NCBI RefSeq assembly: GCF_000499845.2
Contig: NC_023756.2
Span: 32,735,406 to 32,799,405 of the forward strand
Length of the DNA: 64,000 nucleotides
DNA from: Phaseolus vulgaris
Taxonomy: Eukaryota > Streptophyta > Magnoliopsida > Fabales > Fabaceae
Reading direction: 5' to 3'
This document shows positions 56,194 through 64,000 of the stretch, piece after piece. The translations under genes and the position numbers were made by a program. The notes beneath the pieces were generated by a model. The model made no database searches. It was not told the DNA's origin and saw only the letters and a program-made list of their open reading frames with translations. Each line of letters opens with the position of its first letter. Position 1 is the first letter of the stretch.

Positions 56194-56720
56194 CATTACA
56201 AGAAAATCATGAAATAGAAACCAATTTTAGAGACCAAAAATAATTAATTGCTATAGTGTTTAATTAGAGAAATTTTAGATACTAAATTTTTTTTTGGTTT
56301 CTAAATTAGTTTCTATTATGGTTAAATAGTTTCTAAATTGGTATCTAATTAGCTACAAAGGTTTTAACTACGAATTATTTAGATTCTAAAAAAAGTCTAC
56401 AAAGGTTTTAACTACCAATTATTTAGATTCTAAAAAAAGTTCTAAAAAAGTTTTAATTAGTTTCTATTATGGTTAAATAGTTTCTAAATTGATATCTAAT
56501 TAACTACCAAGGTTTTAACTACCAATTATTTAGATTCTAAATTTGGTAGCAAAAACCTTAGTAGCTAATTAGATATCAATTTAAAAATCATTTAACAATA
56601 ATAGAAACTAATTTAGAAACCAATTTTTTTTTAATTTTTAAAATAATTTCTAATTTAATCACTATGACAATTAATTATTTTTTATTTTTAAAATTAATTT
56701 TTAATAATTTTCTTATAATA
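56194..56720. mobile_element. CACTA-type MITE, copy 2 (about 527 bp)
   Basis: Starts 'CATTACAAGAAAATCATG', ends 'AATTTTCTTATAATA', one-base variants of CACTACAAGAAAATC. The arms are inverted copies of 'TTTTAGAGACCAAAAATAAT' and 'TAGCTAATTAGATATCAA'. An internal segment ('GGTTTTAACTAC.AATTATTT') is duplicated at 56350-56460, making this copy longer than 51701-52089. Confidence 0.7.
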
Positions 56721-58555
56721 TTAATGACTAAGAATACACACACGTGTAGACAGCATGTGCATACACAAATACAAACACGTACACACATTTTTTTTATAAT
56801 TAATTTTTAAAATTTAATATAGATACAGTTAGTTGAACCATTAAAAAAATGTACACTTGCATAATGTTCGAGAACATGATACCTAAATTGAGAAAGAAAA
56901 TAAAAATGAAAGAGTCAATAATGCAGTGACAAGTGACAGGAGCATGTGGTCGTTCCAAGGCTGGCAGTTAGGCAAGGAATGCTTCCTTCCTGTCCATTTC
57001 TCTTTATATAAGTTAAAAGTAAGGCTGCGATTGTCTTGTAACTAATACCAAAATTACTCACGTTTGTTTATGGTTGTTGTTTAACGGATCAAGTTTTTTT
57101 AAATAAAATTCTTCAAGAGGATTCATGAAAGAATAACACACAAAAGAAATTAAACTTTCAGATAATTTAACTCGTGTATTTTTTATTTTTTTAAAAAGAA
57201 ATACAAAATAGACTGGATATCAATAGTACTATCTAGGTCTTCCAGTAGCCACATTTTACAGAACAGTTTATAAAATTCCTCTCTTTTTTTAACTTCTTAA
57301 AAAATTAATTTGAAGTGAAATTTCTGAAGATTTTTAAGATGCTTGTTTATATAATTCTTCTTGAAGGTTATAATGTTTTTTCCTGCATAATGAAGGATAA
57401 GAATGTATCCAGTAATGATACCTGTGAAATTTAATTTATTCCGGTTATTAATACTTATCAGAAATTAAATGTAGAGTAACATTCATATTATGCATATATA
57501 GTGAAATAAACAACATATAAGAAATAATTAATAAATTTATTATCATCTTATAAAGTTTTAAATTAGAAGTGGTGGTATTGTTAACACATTTTGTGGACTT
57601 ATTGATCCAAGAAATTCTTATTACAATCTTTTGAGCTGGACATTGATTTTGATGGCATTGAATGTGTCCAAATCCATAAAGGGTTCCAGAAGAAGTCTTA
57701 TATTATATTTTACTTGGATTTAACATTTTTTTCATGACCGTATACTGATTTAATAGTTTATATTATTAAATAATTTCTATATTTGTATATACTAGGTACC
57801 AAAATTTTAATTATCAAATTTAAAACTTAATTAGTTAATAACTAAAATTATTTACTAATAATAGAAACTATTTAATATATTAATAATTTTTTAAGTCTCT
57901 AAGTCTAATTTAATTAATATAGTAATTAATTATTTTTTATAAAATTAATTATTATTTAATAATTTATTAGGTATTTAATATTTTAAATAAATTTTATAAT
58001 TTTAGTTAGTATTTTTATGCAATATGAATTGTTAATCATGTACAAAAAGTTTGAAATTGTAATTCATCTAGAAGCTCAATCATACATGATAAAAGGTTAC
58101 ACTTATTGATAGCCAGTTGTTTTAGAATATACCGCCGACATATAAACCAAAAGAGACTTAACTACGCTACTTCTTCCCACCATGGCCATAAATTGAGCAA
58201 GAAACTCTCTTCCTTCAGAAAAACAGAAAAGTCCAAACAAATCCTTGACTTAGGAGAGAAACAAATTGAAAATAAGAAGCAAAGATTACTTTCTCTTGAA
58301 ACTTCATTAGATCAACACCGTGGACAACATTTTCAGTTTTATAATTCAAGACACTTACGCAGCCACAAATTCAGCAAAACACTTCCCTCTATACATTCTT
58401 TGGGATCACCAAAATGTTCTTGAATCTTCCCGAAACCATGGTTTAAGGACGAAAGTCTAGGACCTCTGTTTCAATCATATATTTTTTTTACGTCTTTTAG
58501 AAGATAAAGATATACAAAAATAAAATAATATTAAAAGCTGGATTTTAATCCTAAC
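56721..58555. other. AT-rich intergenic DNA
   Basis: No recognised gene. At 57740-57975 lies another decayed MITE-like segment ('ACTAGGTACCAAAATTTTAA'). A 105-codon plus-strand frame at 58106-58423 lacks an ATG start and family resemblance. Confidence 0.45.
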
Positions 58556-58589
58556 TTTTTTTTATCAGCAATGAATAAATAAAATTAAA

Positions 58590-58610
58590 GGGATACTTCA
58601 GGGGTATCCC
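58590..58610 (-). promoter_or_regulatory. LINE 3'-end hairpin
   Basis: 7-bp stem GGGATAC/GTATCCC with 7-base loop, 27 bases from the A-tract. Other copies keep the stem with different bases (25321-25341). It may be the reverse-transcriptase recognition element. Confidence 0.6.
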
Positions 58611-58931
58611 AACCCATATACAGAAACCACAAAAGGGCTTCCTATCTCTCCTTTATGGTTGGAACAAAACAACCTTAAAGTGAGAAAAACATACCCAAAA
58701 ATATACCCAAGCAAGATCGTCTGCCGCCAATGCTTCTCGCCATGTATGCTTTGACCTAAGTAAACCCTGCTCTCGAGGAGGATCCACTCAGGAAATCCCC
58801 ATCTCATTGCTCTTATTAAGGTTAACAGACATCTTTATCGAACCAGCACAAACCCGGCGATGTGTCTACCTCGGTGATTTTCAGTACCTGATCTTCCGTT
58901 CTTCGAATACGGCAGTGATACACAACTTCAC

Positions 58932-59370
58932 CGACCACCGACTACGCGCTCATGGAGATCGCCGCTTCATCGACCGGCGATCATGTTTACCTTTGCCTTC
59001 GGCGACCACCGACTAGCGCATGGAGATCGCCATTTCATCGACCATGGAGGTCATGTTTACCTTTGCATAATTTCGACGACCACCAGCTACGCACGCATGG
59101 AGATCGTCGTTTCATCGACCGGCGATCATGTTAACCTTGTATAACTTCGGCGACCACCGACTACACACATATGGGGAACGCCGCTTCGTCGACCCGCGAT
59201 GACCTTTGCATAACTTCGACGACCACCGACTCCACACGCATGGAGATTGTCGTGTCATCGACCGGCGATCATGTTAACCTTGTATAACGACCGGCGACCA
59301 CCGATTACACACGTATGGAGAACGCCGCTTCGTCGACCGACGATCATGTTGACCTTTGCATAACTTCGAT
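58932..59370. repeat. 71-bp GC-rich tandem repeat, six copies
   Basis: Starts of 'CGACCACC' at 58932, 59003, 59077, 59151, 59220 and 59295 give spacings of 69-75 bp. Each unit includes 'CATGGAGATCGCCGCTTCAT' and 'CGACCGGCGATCATGTT'. Lies in the LINE 3' untranslated region. Confidence 0.9.
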
Positions 59371-59739
59371 CGACCACAGACGTCCCCTACAATCCTTACT
59401 CCATACCAGTCCATACATGCACCATGTTACGTAACAGTCATATACCCCGTTTATTATAGAGCTCCCCAGGCCAAGGCAACAATCTCTTCGAGCATGCCCT
59501 AGCCATTCCGCCGAGCGAACAGAACCATAGCCTCCATCCATCCCAGTCGCGCCTTGGCTTGCGCCTATTGAACACAGCACCTACAAACCAACGATCTTAC
59601 CACAAATGCTAACAGGCCTACAGATCTTCCAATCTTCCACGGACCCTTCTGCCTTTCCTGGACCGGACTTTACTTTGGAGGTCCATTACTTATAGCTCTT
59701 GATACATAAGATTGGGTTTAAAACCCAATCCACAAAATA

Positions 59740-60537
59740 TTAATTGAACCTGCATACCTTATGCTTCATCCACAGCCATGATTTCAGTTGAGCTTGCTGT
59801 AACATCTCTTCAGCATCTACAACTCCTTGCTTGAACGCGACCAAGTTCCTATGTTCCCATACACTACGTACTATAGCAGTCCAGATACCTTTCCAAATCA
59901 AGTCTTGTTTGTTACTGGCCTGAACCAAAGTGAAACTTTCAAAGTGATTACTCAGAACATTGTGTTGAACAGAAAGGATGCCTAGCCATCTATGACATAA
60001 GTCCCAAACACGCACTACCACTTGACACTCCAAAAATAAGTGATGGCTGGTTTCAATTTTAGAATGGCAAAACTCGCATAAAGTGGATTCCATCGTCACC
60101 CCCCTCCTACTCAAGCATTCTCTAGTTGGTAGTCTATCCAGTAAGGACCTCCACGCAGTGGTCAGAACAGAGGGAAAAGCCTTGGCCTTCTAAAGGAGGT
60201 CAAAAACAGCATTGCAGGTGCCATCTCCTCTTATGCTCGCATAAGCTGATTTCACTGAGAAACACCCCTTATCATTGATCCCCCATACCCGAGTGTCTTG
60301 CTCCTGCCGTGTAATAACAGCCCTAGAAATAAATGAGACTAGGTCTGTTTCCATCACCGACTCCCACTCGAACCTGGCCCGCCTCCATCTTAAGTTCCAT
60401 CGCCAGACGTCCCCTTCCCACATGACTACCTCTTCCACTGTTTGACTCTGATTACATGATATGGTGTACAATCTGGGGAACGCGGATTTAAGATTGGTAT
60501 TCCCAACCCACACGTCATCCCAGAATTTCACTGTCAC
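59740..60537 (-). pseudogene. LINE ORF2 C-terminus (zf-RVT domain)
   Basis: Third frame segment of ORF2. It joins the reverse-transcriptase part through a frameshift near 60530 ('TVKFWDDVWVGNTNLKSAFP'), continues to a TAG at 60190-60192, then in the same frame to the final stop at 59740. The zinc-binding domain typical of plant LINEs reads 'LCEFCHSKIETSHHLFLECQ', followed by 'VWDLCHRWLGI' and 'IWTAIVRSVWEHRNLVAFKQ'. It probably helps bind element RNA or target DNA; that is family knowledge. Dead copy. Confidence 0.85.
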
Positions 60538-62200
60538 CGCACCCTATCCTCCAACCCATTTCAGCTTGGAACCATCCCTCTCCTCCTCCCTCCATACAAA
60601 CTTTATGTAGGTCCCTCCACCACCAAGACTGCAGCTTTAATGGTTGGTTAGTCCCCTCACCACCTCCTCCATATTTCGACTCCAAGACGTCCTTCCATCT
60701 TCCTTTTTCATCTGAGAGCCACCTCCACTTCCATTTTGCCATCATAGCATAATTGAAATCACGTATATCTATGATCCCCAGCCCTCCTTCCTGTTTTGGT
60801 TTGCACACATTTTCCCACCTGACCCATGAGATCGGTTTCTTTTCCTTCCCCCAGCCCCATAGGAACCTTCTTTGAATACGCTTGATGTTCTTACAAACCG
60901 AAACAGGTGCTTTGAACATGGAAAGGTAGTACAGGGGTACTGCTTTAAGCACCGATTTAATAACACAGATTCTACCTGCCATTGATAAGAACCTCCCTCT
61001 CCACGTGCTTAGCCTGCTCTCCAACTTATCAATGACTGGCTCCCAGAACTTCTTCCTCCTCGGGTTGCCTCCCACCTCAAGCCCTAAATACTTGAAAGGT
61101 ACTGTCATCTCCGCACAATTCAAGGTCCTCAAATAACAGCGGATGTTGTTCCTATGCACATTAATACCTGCAATCCTGGACTTGTGGAAGTTTATCTTGA
61201 GGCCTGACGCTACCTCAAACCCCCTAAGGGTAGCCTTTAAAGTCACCACATTACTAAAAGAGTCCTCACAGAAGAAAAGAGTGTCATCAGCAAACTGTAA
61301 GATACTTATCTCAACCTCTTTTCTCCCGACCCTCAAACCGGATAGTAAGTTAGCCTTCACAGCTTGCCTTACCAACCCTGACAAGCCTTCCGCTGCTATC
61401 AAAAAAAGAAAGGGGGCAAGTGGGTCTCCCTGCCTCAACCCTCTCTCAGGTTTAAATTCGTCTGTCGGGCTTCCATTCACCAACACAGAGATAGAGGCAC
61501 TTTCCAGACAACCCTGGATCCATCTGATCCACTTTCTATGAAACCCCATCTTTCCCATCATATTGTACAGAAACTCCCATCTAACCGAGTCATACGCTTT
61601 TTCGAAGTCGACCTTTAGGCATAGCCCACTTTGCCCACGTCGTCTGATGTACTCTACCACTTCATTAGCCATTAGAACGTTGTCCAAGACCCCCCTATTC
61701 TTCAGGAAAGCCGACTGACAGTCGTCAATAATCGTGGGTAGCACTTTCTTAATCCTTTCCGCCAGCACCTTGGATATAATTTTATACATGGCCCCAACTA
61801 GGGATATAGGTCTGAAGTGATCGAGAGACACATGATTCCTTACCTTAGGAACAAGTGCAAGGAATGACGCATTGCATCCCTTCGGTATACAACCTGTTTC
61901 ATGAAACAACTTCAGCACACCCATAAAATCTTCCTTTACTACCTTCCATCCCTTCTTTAGGAAGTTGAAGTTGAACCCGTCAGGTCCCGGACTTTTTGAG
62001 CCTTCACATTGTCACACCGCATCCCTTACTTCCCTCTTAGAGAATCCCTCGATCAGATTCAGATTGTCTGACATAGATAAAGACTTAAAATCAACTGCAT
62101 CGAGTCTTACCCGTAAGTCTTTTGTTGCTCTGAACCTATTCTCAAACCATCTCCTTGCTTCGACACGTACCGTGCTTGGTTCTTCGCACCACAACCCTCA
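60515..62200 (-). pseudogene. LINE ORF2 reverse transcriptase
   Basis: The largest open piece, 61924-60515, has the non-LTR reverse transcriptase motifs: 'FRPISLVGAMYKIISKVLA', 'QSAFLKNRGVLDNVLMANE', 'DFEKAYDSVRWEFL', 'GLRQGDPLAPFLFLIAAEGL' and catalytic FADD at 61283-61294 ('LQFADDTLFF'). Upstream, in the same frame, two stops lie at 62198-62200 and 62012-62014. The enzyme would copy LINE RNA at a nicked chromosomal site in the nucleus. Frame is lost again near 60530. Confidence 0.9.
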
Positions 62201-63383
62201 TATCTCGACGCCCTTCACTTCATTCCTGATTCTTCTCCATCGCAGAGATGAATAAAAGAACTTTGTACATGAATCCCCATTCTTGAGCCAGTTGACTCTG
62301 GTCTTTTGACGCATAAGAGACTCAATCTTAACATCAATCTCCTTGAGTTGTCCTACTAACTCGATCCTATTCATTCTATCACTTCCCAGCAGATTACCGT
62401 TGCAATCTAGGCAATCGAGGTCCTCTATCTCCTGTAAAATCCTCTTTTTAGATGTCTCCAAGTTACCAAAGGTGTCCCTGTTCCATACTTTTAAATCCCC
62501 CTTCAAACGCTTCATTTTCTCTTTAACCTTCATGAAACTACTCCCCTGTACACAGTAATCAGACCATCTATCCTTCACCATCTCCATAAATCCTTTCTCT
62601 AATAACCATGCATCGATAGTTCTAAAAGGCTTAGGACCCCAGTCCTTGTCCACAACCTTTACTACTAACGTGGTCGGAAACTTCCCTTCGTTGCACATAC
62701 TGTTTGCACATTGGCCACAATTGCATCCACTCTTCCGATACCAAGACTCTATCAAGCCTGCTCTTGGCCCTCCCATTAGAGTTGAACCAAGTAAAGTGCT
62801 TACCGACGAAAGGGAGCTCGATCAACAAGTTGGTATCAATGAACCGGTTGAAACCTCTTATTTCACTTGATTGAGAAACCCTTTCCGTCGCGCCTTTCCT
62901 TTCGCAAATGCTTTTAACAACGTTGAAATCTCCACTAAAGCACCAAATCAAATCTTGAGATGCCATTTTGATTCGTGATAACTCCTCCCACAGGATCTTC
63001 TTCTCCCTCAAAGAGCAGGCAACGTAGACATTGACCACCACACACCTGCAGTTAGCTTTCAGATACTTCCCAGTCACGGCAATAAACCCCTTCCCCATAA
63101 CGTGGCTGTCATAAATAAAAGCATCTGTGTGCCACATCGAAAGTAAGCTTCCTCCGCCATTATCCCCTTCGTAAAGCAACCATCCAACTTTTTTATCCCC
63201 CCATAGCGAGTAACATCTAGCATCCGAGAACTGGACCGTTTTAGTTTCTTGCAGGCACACAAAATCCGCTCCCTCTCTAGCTATAATGTGCATCAAATAC
63301 CTTGCTTTAGTGCCACCCCCCAACCCTCTTATGTTCCAATTACAATTATCATGATAACCCATCCTTATCCCCCTCCTTGGCAT
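62198..63383 (-). pseudogene. LINE ORF2 endonuclease and linker
   Basis: From about 63359 the frame reads the apurinic-type endonuclease of L1 elements: 'NIRGLGGGTKARYL', 'DFVCLQETK', 'CFSGDFNVVKS', 'LLIELPFVGKHFTWFNSNGR' and 'SRLDRVLVSEEW', then 'VSDH' where the frame shifts near 62670. The next frame (62776-62198) is the helical linker ('MNRIELVGQLKEIDVKIESL', 'NWLKNGDSCTKFFYSSLRWR'). The endonuclease nicks target DNA to start integration. Inactive because of the shift and stop. Confidence 0.88.
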
Positions 63384-63930
63384 GTTTTGTACCCTCCGTG
63401 TCTCTTACTTCCATGCACACGTACTCTTGGACAACTTCCTCTTCGTTCTCATGACAGCGAATCCCTGATATTTTTCCAATCTCCCATAACAATTCTGGTT
63501 CCCCCCCATTGCCTTGTTCACACAGACGAGCATTACATTTAAATATGTCTCCATCCGAAATTGAAGCAGCGGTCTTACCTTCTTGGTGGTTCATGGGCGG
63601 TGCGGAACGAGCTTGTTTCTCATGTAGTCTAACAGACCGCCTCCTTTGGGGTAGAGATGAATCCCCCAATTCAATGAGCCCTTTCTTCTTCTGCTGGCGG
63701 AGTGGCGAATTACACAGACCTGTAATTCGTACCGTATGACCCCTTGATTGTCTTCCCCCTTCAACATCGTCATCTTCGACATAACTCTGGGGCTCGTCTT
63801 CCCCCAATGGCCCATTTCCCTCCTTCTTATCCGCCGTCGCACTCTTCAAGGGCCTTGTATCTCCCTCCCGATGTCCTGTGGTGTGTGTGTAACTGACGTT
63901 GTTGCATACATTCTCCGTCGCCCCCTGCAT
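63349..63930 (-). pseudogene. LINE frame upstream of ORF2 (probable ORF1 end)
   Basis: A 193-codon frame that overlaps the start of the endonuclease frame by 35 bases. Composition is charged and Ser/Gly/Glu-rich ('RQQKKKGLIELGDSSLPQRR', 'NEEEVVQEYVCMEVRDTEG'). I see no zinc knuckle in it; in plant L1 elements ORF1 lies here and its CCHC motif could be beyond the window. Call rests on position. Confidence 0.5.
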
Positions 63931-64000
63931 CCCACCCGCGTAACCTCCACTCCCTTCCTCTCTCCCACCGGTCTCCTTGGTGGGCCTTGGCCCACCTTCT

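Larger units (their letters stand above)
58556..64000 (-). mobile_element. L1-type LINE, near full length, right (5') end outside window
   Basis: Minus strand. From the window edge: an upstream frame, then ORF2 with endonuclease, reverse transcriptase and zf-RVT domains (63383 to 59740), a 1.2-kb 3' untranslated region carrying a 71-bp tandem repeat, a hairpin at 58590-58610, and an A-tract (T-run on the plus strand at 58556-58563). Frameshifts and stops make it inactive. Same family as the 3' ends at 22816-23058 and 24590-25378. Confidence 0.9.

Noticed and set aside
58106..58423. 105-codon plus-strand frame
   Set aside because: No ATG at its start, Ser/Lys-rich composition, nothing recognised; kept only as a mention.
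1..64000. tRNA, rRNA or other structural RNA genes
   Set aside because: I saw no cloverleaf with A/B box motifs or rRNA-like sequence by eye; a tRNAscan-SE or Rfam run would be needed to exclude them.

Overview
The window is plant nuclear DNA, almost certainly an intergenic, transposon-packed stretch of a eudicot chromosome. The repeat families (Tat-lineage gypsy elements, MULE-like foldbacks built on TCGTGCCAACTTGGCACGA, CACTA elements beginning CACTAC) remind me of phaseoloid legumes such as Phaseolus or Vigna. That species guess comes from memory, not from a search. I see no intact single-copy host gene; recognisable host-gene sequence is confined to broken, intron-containing fragments.

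Layout. 1-11162: Ty3/gypsy element 1 (Tat lineage, two RNase H domains), entering from the left with a decayed gag-pol, a repeat-rich 3' region, an antisense spliced gene and a 940-bp 3' LTR. 11639-13320: degenerate Ty1/copia pol on the minus strand. 13553-14648: small CACTA-like element full of palindromic repeats. 15300-19705: minus-strand exon fragments of a short-chain dehydrogenase, a PDR/ABCG transporter and arginyl-tRNA synthetase, with a solo LTR (16673-17740) between the last two. 20858-21913: reversed solo LTR. 22588-25378: half of a MULE-like foldback and two L1-type LINE 3' ends. 25379-28957: AT-rich, no gene recognised. 28963-41294: complete Ty3/gypsy element 2, with 678/687-bp LTRs, ATAAT target duplication, PBS, PPT, broken gag-pol and the same antisense gene; an 1811-bp solo LTR sits inside its pol. 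41420-41810: AT minisatellite. 42127-42954: complete foldback MULE with a 9-bp target duplication, inside an older CACTA-like remnant ending at 43205. 46-54.5 kb: three more solo LTRs, CACTA MITEs and AT-rich DNA. 54735-55560: CACTA second-ORF remnant. 58556-64000: a long L1-type LINE on the minus strand.

How the parts relate. Each gypsy element carries a sense polyprotein (gag, protease, reverse transcriptase, RNase H, archaeal-type RNase H, integrase) and, on the opposite strand between pol and the 3' LTR, a separate gene. In both copies that gene has the same two predicted introns and an N-terminal domain I recognise as the 'putative gypsy type transposon' family (PF04195 by memory). This conserved antisense transcription unit, the cluster of unrelated gene fragments in one orientation, and a covarying hairpin at LINE 3' ends are the observations I rate highest. 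Six LTR-only insertions were found, five with perfect 5-bp target duplications; one lies inside the fairly young gypsy element 2, which bounds its age.
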